This document shows, one piece after another, positions 12,321 through 24,590 of a DNA stretch of 64,000 bases. The number at the start of each line of letters is the position of its first letter. The first letter of the stretch is position 1. The notes under the pieces were generated by a model, which was not told the DNA's origin, did not search any database, and worked only from the letters and a program-made list of their open reading frames with translations. Position numbers and translations under genes: made by a program. Source of the DNA: Rhynchopus euleeides (lineage: Eukaryota; Euglenozoa; Diplonemea; Diplonemida; Diplonemidae); the NCBI GenBank assembly GCA_963210315.1, contig OY723313.1, positions 1,364,001-1,428,000 on the forward strand, written 5' to 3'.

Positions 12321-12373
12321 TCTCTGTTTTTTTTTTCTGATTCCCACCCTCTGATTTTTTTGTGTGATTTCAG
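12321..12373 (+). promoter_or_regulatory. Splice-acceptor-like site before the SMP gene
   Basis: A T/C-rich tract with two T runs ends in tgatttcag at 12373, 59 nt before the ATG at 12433. No matching donor could be assigned upstream. It could be the acceptor of a 5'-UTR intron or a trans-splicing acceptor as in Euglenozoa; the sequence alone does not decide. Confidence 0.55.
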
Positions 12374-12432
12374 CCGAGCTCGGCTCGTAAACCCCACCAC
12401 CGTTTCCCGCCCTTGTTCTTCTATTCGGCGCG

Positions 12433-15400
12433 ATGGGTAACTGTGGAGGGAAGACGCCGCAGAAGCACACAAAGATCTCTGCGGACCAGCAGGCCAAGGT
12501 GAACGAGGCGACACATGTCGCCGCAAACAACATCGAGGCTGATGTGAAGCGGGCCGAGGCGGAGCTGAAGGCAACCCTCGCTGCTGAGGAGGAGGAGCGG
12601 AAGCGGAAGGAGGAGGAGGCGAAGAAGAAGGAGGAGGAGGAGAAGGAGAAGAAGGAGAAGGGCGAGGAGGAAGAGGAGGCGAAGGAGGAGGAGGAGAAGG
12701 AGCCGAGCGAGTCCCCCAGCGAGGCTGCGGAGAAAAGGAGGCAGGCGGAGTCGAAGCTGAAGAAGGCACACAAGAGGCTCAACAAGCTTGACACCCTCCG
12801 CAAGGCCCGGGATCTCGGTGCCCTGACTCTCGATGACTTCAACGCGGCTGTCCGCCGCCTCCACTCCGCAACGGGTAACGACCCCACCAACCCGGAGAAC
12901 ATGCACGCCCTCCCTGAGGGATTCCAGTGGTTCACAGCCATGCTGGAGTCAATGTGGCCCTCTATCCGTGTCTACTGCCGTGACTCCGTCTTCGAGACGC
13001 TGCAACCCATCCTCTCGAGGTGCTGCCAGCCCTACGGCGTGTCGTGCGAAATTGAGCACTTTGACCTCGGCAGCAACACTCCAGCGTTCGGCCCCATCAC
13101 CGCACGCTACGTCGATGGGATCGGAGGGAAGGGCGGCCAGAAGGGAGGTGTCGAGATCGCGCTGGGCGTGACAATCCGCTCCAACATGAAGCTCGAGATG
13201 AAGACCTCGGTGGGGACGATCGGCGTGCAGAACTACAGCTTCAACGGGACGCTCTACTTCTGGTTCCGCCCCTTCCTCGACGTCTCCCCCTTCATCGGGG
13301 CGATGGAGTTCGCCTTCGTCAACCCCCCTGTCCTGGAGCTGGACTGGACTGGTTTCGTCGGGTCCACCCTGGAGTTCATGGGCCTCCAGAATGTGGTGCG
13401 CGACAGCATCGACACGTTCATCGCCGATAACTACGTTGTGCCCAACTTCTACGTCTACCAGATGTCGCAGGACCCAAGGGTCGACCTCGCCAGTCTCCGC
13501 GCCCCAAAGCCAGAGGGCGTGATGCGCATCACCATCCAGGGTGCGCGCAACCTGCCCTCTGTCGGGGGTGACGTGCACATCAAGGTGAAGGTGGGCGCGC
13601 AGGAGTGGGTGACCCCTGCCGCGAGGAACAAGACTGTGCCCGTGTGGTCTGCAGAGGAGGCCACCTTCGACTTCCTCGTCTACAACCAGGACCAGTGGGT
13701 GCTGCTGGAGCTGAAGGACTCCCAGGGGGAGGACAACGTCATCGGGCATGCCCTGCATGTCCCGGCGAACCGCCTGGCGAAGCGGGGGCACGCCACCGTC
13801 CCCCTCACGAAGCAGAGCTTCCCGGTGACCAACTCGCAGGCGCAGCCCACCACCATCTCGCTGAAGGCGGTGTGGGTCAGCATCGACAGCGAGAACAAGG
13901 CTGACGACGCCTGCCTGGCCTCCATCCGTGTGACGGAGGTGAAGGGGATCCCCCTGTCGCTGCAGGAGCGTGGCCCCTTCCGCGTGCGGGCATCCACAGG
14001 GAAGACCAAGGGGGAGTCTCGCCCCGGGTGGATCAAGCCGAACTCGCAGACGGTTCCGGAGGAGTTCCTGAAGCGCATCAGGGAGCACCAGGGGAAGGCG
14101 CCGGAGAAGATTGCGTCCCTGCTGGGGCTGCTGATGCCTGGCGATGTGGATCTGGTGTCGCAGGCGCTGGAGAAGCAGGATGGCGGCGCCTGGAAGCTCG
14201 GCAAGTCTGCTGGGGATGGGAAGTGGTGGATGTCGGAGCTGTACCTCCTGGACTACATGGCGTTCCCCGACGACATGGGGGCGAAGTGGAGCGCGGCGTC
14301 GCAGGGGTCGAACTCCCTCCCCAAGAAGGAGAGGCCGAAGCTCACCGATCAGCAGCTGAAGTCGCGCAGGACCTACTTCAACGCTTACAAAGACCTCTAC
14401 ACGTGGAACTGGGCGTTGATCAACTCGCAGAACAAGCAGAAGGCGCACACCGATCCGTACTTCTGCACCGTGGTGCACCTGAGGGCCAGCGCTGCGAAGG
14501 AGGTGAAGCTGGAGGTTATCGACAAGGAGAAGAAGCCTGTTGCGGAGGGTCTGATCGAGGTCTTGGATGACAGCGTCGGGGATGACCCCGACGCGTTCGG
14601 CCCCTTCACGCTCAACCTGCTGGGCTCCCCCGGGAAGACCTGCACCGTGTCGGGGGACATCACAGTCCGCAACCTCTGCATCGCCGACAAGCTCCCCGCC
14701 AACTGGAACGTGCAGGCCGACTCCCTCAACACCACCGCCGAGTTCACCAAGTGGTGGCACCAGGAGGAGTTCGTGATGGACTGGGCGGAGTGGTACACCA
14801 ACATGACCTCCCCCGAGGCGAAGATCCAGGGCTTCCTCCCCTTCGAGACGGGCGTCGGGCAGAAGTGGATGTCTGTGGACTGGCCCAGCGGGGACAAGTC
14901 GAAGTGCACAGAGGAGGAGCTCGCCATCCGGAACGACTACTACATGACAGGGCGTGACGAGGTGGAGGGGAGCGGCGTCAACACCGATAAGCAGGCCGCC
15001 CTCGATGACTGCCTCAAGGCGGGCGCGCTGACGTGGCAGGACTACGACTGCATCATCGCACGCCTCAACGGCGATGAGGAGGCGCCTGCCGTTGCGGAGA
15101 CTCTGGAATGGCTCAACATGCTTGTCAGCGCAATGTGGCCCGGAATCAACCGCTACACCATCAAGCTGGTGAAGGAGAGCGTGGAGCCCGCGCTGAACAA
15201 GGCAGCTCAGCAGTACCTCTCGGCACTCTCCGTGAAGTTCACAAAGGTGAACCTCGGGAAGAAGGAGCCCGCGTGGGGGACTGTGCAGTGCAGGAAGATC
15301 AAATCCCCAGACCCTATCCAAGACCTGACCTACTGGGGGTGCGAGCTGGCTTTCAACGACATGGCGTTTGAGTCGCAGATCGACATCCAGATGGCGGTGG

Positions 15401-18400
15401 GGCTTGGGGGGCAGTCCGTCACAGTCGGAGTGAAGGACCTGCTCTTCAAGGGGTCGTGGCTGGTCCGCCTGGGGCCCATGCTGCCCAAGCTCCCCCTGGT
15501 GGGCGCGGTGCAGATGGTGATGCCAAACCCGCCGGAGGTGGACCTCAAGATGCAGGGCGACATCGGGGAGGTGCTGGCTGCCCTGCAGGACAAGATCCCC
15601 TCCCTCGACACCATGTCCCGCAGCGTCATCACCAACGGGGTTGCGGGGTCCTGCGCCATCCCTAACTACTACGTCTACCCTATGGTGAGGGACCTCGATG
15701 TGACGGAGCTGCGCTACCCGACACCTCTGGGGATCATTCGGCTGGAGATCAAGGAAGGGCTCCACCTGCGCGCAGGGGACGAGGACAACTCCGACTCGTA
15801 TGTCATCGCGAAGGTGGGGGACACGGTGCACCAGACGAAGCAGATCACCTCGCTCAACCCGAAGTGGAACGCACAGCATGACAACGTGATGGATTTTGTC
15901 GTCTACAGCGAGGACCAGGTGGTTGACATCGAGGTGTTCGACGCGGATTTCATCGGGGCAGACGACACCCTCGGGGCCATCTGGCACAAGGGGACTGTGC
16001 TGGGTGGAGGCATCGATGAGATCAAGCGCGGTATCCCTGTCCGCACCCTCCGCACCATGGGCACAGCCGTGCTCCCCCTGCAGGAGAAGGTGAAGGATGT
16101 CGTGTGCTCCCCCCCGCCAAACCAGGGCCCTGCGGTGTATGAGCTGCGCGACGTGGTGGGTTACGACCAGATGGACTCCGTCCTGATCCTCCAGGCGCAG
16201 TGGATCTCCCGTGAGGAGAAGGGGAAGACGAACAAGGCCTACATCATGTCTGTCAAGATCCAGGAGATCGAGGGGCTGAATGTGGGGCTGAACGGGCCTT
16301 ACAAGGTGAGGTGCTCTGCAGGGGGTGCGACGGCGGAGTCGCGCGCTGGGGTGGGGGATGTCTCCGCTGTTCCGAATGCGGAGGATTTGGCGGCGCAGAT
16401 CAAGCGGATGTCCAACGGGAAGATGTCCAACGAGGCGATTGCCAAGACCCTCACCATCACGTCGAAGCAGGTTGCCACTGCGCTGGACCTCAAGCCCGAC
16501 TCTCTGGAGGAGGAGGACAAGACAGCTCTCGGGGCATGGCATGCGGAATGCCTGAAGGCGATCAACATCTACCAGCAGGGGACATGTCCGAAGTTCAACC
16601 AGATCCTGCACCTGCCCTTCCAGGCGCCTAGGGAGAGCGAGATGGCTGGCGAGGCGTGGCTGTGCCGCGTCCTGATCGAGCTGCTCGACAAGAAGGGGAA
16701 TGTCCTGGGCACCGCGGAGAGGGACGTTTCCACCACCAGCCCCCTGAAGGGGCCCTTCCACGTCAGCATCGAGGGGGCGAGCCGGTGCCAGTTCCACTGC
16801 GATGTGGAGCTGACGGGGCTGAAGGGGCGCAGCACCGACCCCCACGTCATGACGGAGGAGGAGGAGATCCTGCGCCTGACCCCGTTCACCGGGCCTGAGT
16901 TTATCGACACGCCTGAAGGGGTTCAGCCCAAGATTGGGATGTATGTCGTGGCGCGGAATCTCGTGAAAGCGAAGGAGCTGAACTGGACAGTGTCTAACAA
17001 GAAGGAGGGTGAGATGGTGAAGCGCGGGGACCGCCCGCAGCCCGAGGGGAAGGTGGTGGGGTGGACTCAGGACAACGCCCGCGCCATCATCGACTTCGGG
17101 TCCCACTTCGGGGAGTGGAGGGTGAAGCCTGTCAACCTCGCTAACGCGCCCCCGCCGCTCCCCCCGCCGCCCCCGCCGCAGACCGTCTACATGATCAGCG
17201 ACGAGGTGATGGAGGCTGAGGGCCAATTCGACGTCACAGAGAAGCACTGCCGCGACCACCCCTACTGGGAACGCGAGGCCTACGGCGAAGGCGAGGTGTG
17301 GCGGCTGTTCACGACAGACTGCGGTAGGTGGGCTGTTGGCCCTGCCCACATGGAGGGGGTCGCCTATATCCGGACGACGCAGCCGCATTACGGGAGGTTC
17401 CCGCATATGATGGGGCATGAGCTCCCTGAGCAGTTCGCAAAGTCTGTCAACGAGCCGCTCCCCAAGATCAAGTGGCAGCGGATGGACATCGGGCTCGACG
17501 AGGAGGCGGAGATCACCTGGGTCGCGGATGGGAACATCGAGTGCACTCTCACGAAGCCCATCGCGAGGGAGCACGAGGAGATCCTGGAGGAGATGGAGGA
17601 CCAGATCATGGATGACATCATGGAAGACCTTGAGGCGGATCTGCTGGAGGACATCGAGGCTGATCTTGAAGCGGATCTCGAGGCTGACCTGCAGGCTGAT
17701 CTGGAGGCGGATCTTCAGAACGACATTGCTGACGAGGTTGGGGATCTGGATATGGACGATGGAGGGGATGACGAGGAGGCTGCAGCTGCTGCAGAGGCGG
17801 AGGCGGAGGCGGAAGCAGCGGCGGCGGCTGAGGCTGAGGCTGCGGAGGCGGCTGCTGCGGAGGAGGAGCGCCGGAGGCAGGAGGAGGAGGAGGAAGCTGA
17901 GAGGAGACGCGAGGAGGAGGAGAGCAAGCAGCGCGAGGCTGAGGAGGAGCGTGCACGGAAGGAGGATGAGGCGCGGCAGAGGAAGGAGGAGGAGGAGGGG
18001 AAGAAGCGTGATGCTGCCGACGAGGCTGCCCGCAAGGAGGAGCAGCGGAGGCGCGAGGCGGAGGCGAAGAAGAAGGAGGAGGATGACCGGAAGAGGAAGG
18101 AGGAGGAGGAGCGGAAGCGGAAGGAGGACGAGAAGAAGAAGAAGGAAGAAGAGGAGAAGAAGAAGAAGGAAGAGGAGAAGAAGAAAAAGGAGGAGGAGAA
18201 GAAGCGGAAGGAGGAGGAGGCGAGGAAGAAGAAGGAAGAGGCGGAGCGGAAGAAACGTGAGGAGGCGGAGCGGAAGAAGAGGGAGGAGGAGGAGCGGCGG
18301 AGGAAGGAGGAGCTCAGGAAGAAGCAGGCGGAGGCGGAGAGGAAGAAGAGGGAGCAGGAGCGCAAGGCGCGCAAGGCTGCGAAGCGGAAGGGCAAGATGG

Positions 18401-21400
18401 AGACCCTCACCAAGGCTCTTGAGGTCGGGGCTCTCTCCAAGATGGACCACGTCACCGCGCTCCGCCGCCTCCAGTCTGTCACAGGCGAGGATCCCACCAA
18501 CGGCGACCGCAGCTTCTCCCTCCCGGAGACGATGCAGTGGTTTACCACCACCATGGAGGTGTTCTGGCCCCACCTCCGTAACCTGCTGGCCGACAAGCTG
18601 CACGAGGTGTGCGCGCCTGCTTTGGAGAACGTCGCCGCCCACGTCAGCATCGCGAAGATCGACATGGGGAACAACAGCCCTGCCTTCGGCCCCATCTCCT
18701 GCAAGTTCATCGACGGGTTGGACGGCACGCCGAAGTCGACCGTTGAGGTGGGGCTCGGCATCACATACCAGGCGGGTGTCGACATCCGCTTCAAGGTTGG
18801 GGAGGAGGAGACCACGGTGCAGCGGCTGAAGTGTGTCGGCATGATGTACTTCTGGCTCCGCCCCTTCATCAAGGACCCTCCGTTCATCGGGGGGATGCAG
18901 GCGGCGTTCGTCAACCCGCCGACGGTATGGCATTTGTATTATGTTGTGCAAATGGGGGGTTTGGCGGGGGGAGGGGGGGGGGAAGCGGGGGGAGCGGCAG
19001 ACGCCACGATGCAAAGGCAACATGACACAACACACAACTACACATCAACAACACCCTCTCGCAGGTGAAGTTTATGTTCATCACGGCGCAGAGCCTTCCG
19101 GTGCGGAAGGCGCAGCAGGTTGTGCAGAAGGCTGTTGAGGCAGCCCTGGCGCAGAACTGCATTGTGCCGAACTTCATCACGATCCCCTTCGGCAAGGTAT
19201 GGCCCCGCTGCATATGGGAGGGGAGGGTGTGCGCCGGATGCATTGCCATGACGGATTATCATCTCCCACACCACGCCCACAGGTGCAGGTGCAGCACTTT
19301 GCGTCGCCGGCGCCGCAGGGTGTCGTGCGTCTCACCATCCTGAAGGCGCAGGACCTGGAGGCGGCTGACGAGGGGTTCAACCCGACCAGCGACCCCTACG
19401 TGGTGGTGTCGATCGGTGCGGAGTCGTGGCGCACGAAGACTATCCAGGAGACGCTGACGCCGGAGTGGAAGGAGGACAACTCGCGGAACTTCATGGTGTA
19501 CAACCCCGACCAGTGGGTGGTGATGGATGTGTACGATGAGGACGAGGGGACCACGGATGAGCACATCGGTGGCGTGATGGGGCTGCCCATCAACAGGCTG
19601 ATCCTGCGGTGCCTCGACAAGGAGAACAAGACAGGCACGGTGGACATCCCGCTGACACGCAACAACCAGCCGGTGCAGGGCGAGACGGGCGACGTGTCCA
19701 CCATCACGGTGAAGGCTGAGTGGCTGACTGTCGATGACAGCGAGAAGTCGGACGGCGAGTCGCTCATCGCTGTGACGCTGAAGGATGTGGAGGGCATCCC
19801 CAACCAGTACAGCGGCCCGTTCCGTGTGCGCATCACCGCAGCAGGTGCGGATGACCAGCCGGAGACAAAGCTGTCGCGTCTCTCTTTCTCGGTGGAGACC
19901 GGCATCACGCCCAAGGAGCTCCTGAAGCAGATCTGCAACATGGGCCGTGACGGCATGGTATGTGGCTGCGTGCGTATGGGGGTTCTCCCCCCGTTTGTGG
20001 GGGCCTGTTGGGCCTTTGTGTGTCAGCATCTCTTCTCACAACAGACTCACAATTTCATTGCCGACTCGCTGAGCGTCCCGCTGTCTGTTGTTCAGAGCGG
20101 TCTCGAGGCCATGTCGCCAGACGGTGAGCTCGAGGTGACGATCGCATCGTCGCGCATGGCGACTGACGACGGCGTGCAGCGCTGGGCGAACGAGGCGAAG
20201 AAGGTTCTCGAGGACCGTGACAGGAACCAGAACCCGTGCTTCCTGGACGTATGCCTGAAACATCACCATCCACGCACCCCACCCCTCCTAGTGGATTTGC
20301 TTTGCTTTGCGGCACCTGTTGTGAGTAAAATATCCATTGGATATGTCCAGCTGCGAGGGGTAAACCCCTTCCGAGTCCCGAGTCTGTCCCGATTCCAATT
20401 CCAGACAATTCCGTCTGTGTTCCCCAGGCGGGAATGCACCCTCCGCTCTCCAGCTTTGTTCTTTTTGTTCCGTTTCTCGTCCTTTGTTTCTCACATTCTA
20501 TATGTTCTCCGAGAGATGCCCCTGCAATTCATCGGAATCGGTCATTTTCCTACTCCTTTGCATTTTCTGCAATCCATAGACGTAGGGTCCACCATCTCTA
20601 CGGGATCCACCGACCAGTTCCGCGAAGTAGTGGATGTGGGTTTCAACGTTCTTCTTGCAGAATCGGGTTGCAGGTGCGTGGCCGAAGTCCTTCGAGACCC
20701 TCCTTACTTCTTGCTGGCTGCCCCACCCCACCCCACCCCACCGCACCACCCCCGCTGCTGCAGGTCGTGTTCATGGATGTGGAGGCTGCCAACGACTCGA
20801 TCCGCCTGGAGCTGCTCGACGCCACAGGCGAGGTGATGGGTGCCACAGACATCCCCATCGTGGACGACAAGCTGGGGGACGAGCCGGACGTGGTGGGACC
20901 CTTCACCATCAACCTGGTGTCCTCCCGCACCAAGGCCCTGTATGTCACACCCCCTACCCCCTCACCCCCCACGGCTGTGGCCTCCGAAGTTTCCCTGCAT
21001 CCGCGCCGTTTCCATTTTTGTCTTTTGCCTCATCCACCTGCCTACACAGGATCAACGGGCACATTGTGGTGAGCCGGCTGACAGACAAGGGGATTCCGAA
21101 CTCATGGAACCCGAAGTCGAAGCGGCACAAGTCGATGGGCGACGAGCGGAAGAAGAAGGGCAACGAGGACATCATCAAGGCTAACGCCGGTGGGAAGCTG
21201 ACCAACGAGAAGGAGGAGGCGCTGTCGGAGTGCCTGAAGGCGGGTGCGCTGACGTGGGGCGACTACGACATTCTCATCGGAAAGCTGCGCGGCGAGAGCG
21301 AGCGCACCGCGATCGCCGAGACACTCGAATGGGTCAACATGATCATCATGAAGGCATGGCCCCTGATGCGCCGCTACCTGGAGGGGCAGATCATGTCAGA

Positions 21401-23567
21401 CGTCCAGCAGCGCCTCTCCAAGGCAGCCGCCTCTCTCCCCGGCCAGTCGTGGACCGGGCTGGAGATCGAGATCAAGAGTGCCGACCTGGGCGCACGGGAG
21501 CCGAGCTTCACCACCATCGAGGCGGTGAAGCGGAAGAAGGACGACAAGGAGGGCCTGGTTCTGTTCTTCAACAACGTGACGTTCAACTCCAACATCGACG
21601 TGAAGCTGGAGGTCACCGTCGCAGGCACCGTCACCCCCGTGGAGGTGAAGGACGTCAAGCTGCAGGGCACTCTCTGCGTGGAACTCCACGAGCTCAACGG
21701 CGACCTCCCCTTCGTCGGCACCGTCGAGGCCTACTTCCCCAACCCGCCCCACATCGACCTCTCCCTGCAGGTCATGGGCTCTGGCGAGATCCCGGGCGTC
21801 CGCTCCCTCTCCGTCGGAGTGCTGAACGACGCCATCGCCTCTGTCGCTGTTCTCCCCAACACCCTCTTCGCCAACGTGAGGGACCCGGGGGTGAAGCCAC
21901 CCCGGAAGGCCCCTGCGGGTGTCCTGCGCCTCTCTGTCCTCCGCGCGCGCCACCTGATTGCAGGGGATATGGCGATCAGCTTCGTCTCCAGCGAGAAGAG
22001 CGACGCATACGCTTACGTCAGGGTTGGCGCACAGACGAAGCAGACGCAGGTCATCACAAGCTTCGACCCGGAGTGGAAGGAGAAGTTTGACTTCGTCGTG
22101 CAGGACATGTCGCAGTGGGTCGACCTCGAGGTGTTCGACTCAGACATCAAGGCGGACGACACCCTGGGGGCTATCCTCCAGAAGGAGACGGTTCTCGGAG
22201 GGGGGACCGATATTGTCTCCCGGGGGATCCCGGTGCTGGGGCTGTGCAGGAAGGTGTGGAATGCGGACGACAGGAACAAGGAGTACGTCGCGCTGCCCCT
22301 GTGTGAGAAGGTGAAGGATGATGAGCTCAGCATCGAGGGGGACCCATACAAGGGGGCGCGTGTCATCTTCCGCGGCGGGGGGAAGTACGACAAGGAGAGC
22401 AGCATCGAGCTGCCCGATGGGACAGTCGTCGACACCGGGGATGAGGGTGTTGTCGAGTCGATCGACAACACGACAAAACCTTTCACGACATTCATCTGCT
22501 CCTTCCCCAAGGCGGAGGAGGTCGCTCTCCACGCGGGTGACCTGGAAGTGACCCGCCCTCTCGTGGTCTACAAGATGCCCCAGCTGAAGGGGCACGACGG
22601 GGAGGAATCGCTCATCCACCTCCACCCCGAGTGGCTCGCGATGGAGAACCCGGGACCGGTTGCGGCGCAGCTGTTTACCCTCGAGGTGTTCAACGTGTCA
22701 GGCCTCCCTGCTCTTGCAGAGAGGGACCTTGGGATTCCCTACCGTGTGAAGCTGACGCTGATGGACCCCACGGAGCCTACGGAGAAGTGGCCCGTTTCCG
22801 AGACAAAGCCTGGTGAGCCGGAGGTGTCGAGCGACACCTCTCTGACATCCTTCATGTCGACGATTCAGAAGATGAGTGACAAGGGGACTCCCCCCGAAGA
22901 GGTTGCAAAGGTGTTGGAGATCACCCCCGAGCTGGTGTCTGAGGGGCTGGAGCTCTTCGCCCCCGCGGCTGTGGTGGAGAAGCGCGACGGGGAGGAGCGG
23001 CGTGTCGAGATGGTCCCCGTTGGGAAGAAGGTGAAGAAGGGGGAGAAGGCGGCGGGCATTCCGTTCCACCTCTACAAGGGGGAGCCGAGCAGCGATGCAA
23101 GGAAGAGGTTGAGGAAGCAGCTCTCTACCTCCGCTGGGCACACGCTGAAGCTGACTGTCGGAGGGAAGAATGTGGACCTCTCCTTTGACGACCTGGAGGA
23201 GGGGGCTGTGGTGGAGTTTAAGTCGATTCTCTCCGGCCCGATGTACTCCTGGCTGAGCCGGGCCCACGCGCACATCAACAAGGTTCGGAGCGCGTCCTCC
23301 CCGACGTTCAACCAGACGGTGCACATGGTGACCCCCTCGCCCGAGCAGCCCAACATCCAGTTCGAGATCCTCAGCTCCGGCGGCGCCTCCCTCGGGAAGG
23401 GCATCACGAAGCCGCGCCCCGACGGCTACCCCTCAACCCACGAGGTGGTGGTGGAGCAGGAGGCTGCGGGCGGCTGGGGTTTCGGGATGGGTGCAAAGGA
23501 GGCATACAAGTACACCTGCAAGATTGACTGCACCGTGTGCTACGACCCTCTCCGCATGAAGAGCTAA
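12433..23567 (+). CDS. Giant tandem SMP-C2 (extended-synaptotagmin-like) lipid-transfer protein
   Basis: Six exons: 12433-18924, 19065-19196, 19283-19957, 20045-20248, 20764-20939 and 21050-23567, giving 3,398 residues. The N-terminus MGNCGGK fits N-myristoylation plus palmitoylation, and no membrane span is visible. A Glu/Lys coiled coil (about 45-115) leads into unit 1: SMP (about 125-345), C2 (about 360-485) and a second C2-like domain (about 492-750) split by a helical insert and a WWK repeat, then another WWK repeat (about 772-840). Unit 2 has SMP about 855-1085 and C2 about 1098-1258. Residues 1720-1985 hold EADL repeats and a long coiled coil. Unit 3 has SMP about 1988-2205 and C2 from about 2220. 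Unit 4 lies in the last exon. Units 1 and 3 resemble each other, as do 2 and 4 (both carry CLKAGALTW), so an A-B pair was duplicated. By family it should tether membranes and transfer lipids. I know of no protein with four SMP domains. Confidence 0.88.
18925..19064 (+). other. Intron 1 of the SMP-C2 gene
   Basis: 140 nt, GTATGG...CTCGCAG, phase 0. Splicing joins the third SMP domain after NPPT to VKFMFI and removes low-complexity G-rich text that would otherwise be read through to a stop at 19068. Confidence 0.85.
19197..19282 (+). other. Intron 2 of the SMP-C2 gene
   Basis: 86 nt, GTATGG...CCCACAG, phase 0. A second acceptor-like CAG lies 6 nt downstream, so the protein may vary by two residues. 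Splicing joins the end of SMP domain 3 (PFGK) to the following C2 domain, as in the other units. Confidence 0.85.
19958..20044 (+). other. Intron 3 of the SMP-C2 gene
   Basis: 87 nt, GTATGT...CACAACAG, phase 0. It lies inside the helical insert of unit 3; the joined text aligns with the uninterrupted inserts of units 1, 2 and 4. Confidence 0.8.
20249..20763 (+). other. Intron 4 of the SMP-C2 gene, unusually long
   Basis: 515 nt, GTATGC...GCTGCAG, phase 0, four to six times longer than the other introns. It carries short perfect palindromes such as ATATCCATTGGATAT and GGGGTAAACCCC. Splicing restores a C2-like block (NPCFLD joined to VVFMDV) that aligns with unit 1. Confidence 0.8.
20940..21049 (+). 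other. Intron 5 of the SMP-C2 gene
   Basis: 110 nt, GTATGT...CTACACAG, phase 2. The split codon CT|G gives Leu and joins KAL to INGHIV. Confidence 0.8.
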
Positions 23568-24555
23568 GAGCTAGAGAGGAAAGAGCGAAAGGAGTGGAGC
23601 GGAAGGATCCCTGGGAGAGAGGGGGAAAGTGGAAAGGTTGCGGAGGGGAGGGTTGGTGGTGGCGTGTGCCCCGGGGCATGATTGTTCTTTACACTACCGG
23701 CTCCCGGTGCTGCAAATGCGGTGATGTTTTTTGTGTCAAACGCACCGTGCTCACGGAAGGCGTTCAGAACTAAAAGGGTTACAGTGGGAGCAATGTTTTG
23801 TTCACCTACACTCCACGCCCCAACGTGCAGGTGACCAGAAGGTTGCACAAACAAAACAAAAGAAACCCGGAAATCCCTTTTTGCTTTATTTCGAGAGGGG
23901 GTGGGGGTGGGGGGTGGGTGTGTCATTATGATAGATGTGTCGTTTGTATTTTTGGTGTGCCCACGGCGGAGGGGTGGGTGGTGGAGCTGTTGTCTACAAC
24001 GAAAAACTACGGGATTTCACCAGCGAGAAGACGTATTGGGGGGAAGGGGGTGTGTGGCGCGGGGGTTTAGTTTGCGGCATCACGCCCCACCCTACCCCCC
24101 TGACCCTCCTATAACCCCCCCCCCCTTTTTGGTTTTCCGAAGTATTCCTGAAACTTCCCGTGAAACAAAAATGCAAGACACGCCCCATTCTCCACGTGGC
24201 GCGCAGCAAAACAACTTGCTTGAATTCGCTGCTTCTCCCGAGTCCCAAAGGACTCCCCACGCAGCTACGGGGTGGGGGGGAGGGGTGGAGGTGGCGCGAG
24301 CGTGTCCCGGAGCCTCTCCCTCCAACCCGACCTGCAGGCCACACGAAACTGCCACTCAGATAGCGAATAACAACGCCTCGTGGCTTGTCCTCTGCAATCT
24401 GCCGTGTTCTTTGGTGTTGGCTCAACAAACTTTTGCCGGCCTTTCTTTTTTTCTCTTTTGTTCTTCTTTTGTTACCCCCACATATGCGTGATGTGCTTCT
24501 CTTTGGGTGGATTAGCGACCGCTACGGAGGACTGGACCCACTCTCCTGCATATTA

Positions 24556-24590
<35 letters not shown>

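Noticed and set aside
17417..18829. Arg/Ser-rich 470-codon frame overlapping the coiled coil
   Set aside because: It is a shifted reading of GAG/AAG/GCG codon runs and has no folded segment.
12949..19035. Antisense open frame of about 2,028 codons opposite the SMP gene
   Set aside because: It is Leu/Arg/His-rich and arises because the sense strand rarely uses TTA, CTA or TCA codons. The sense frame has coherent domains and introns; the antisense has none.
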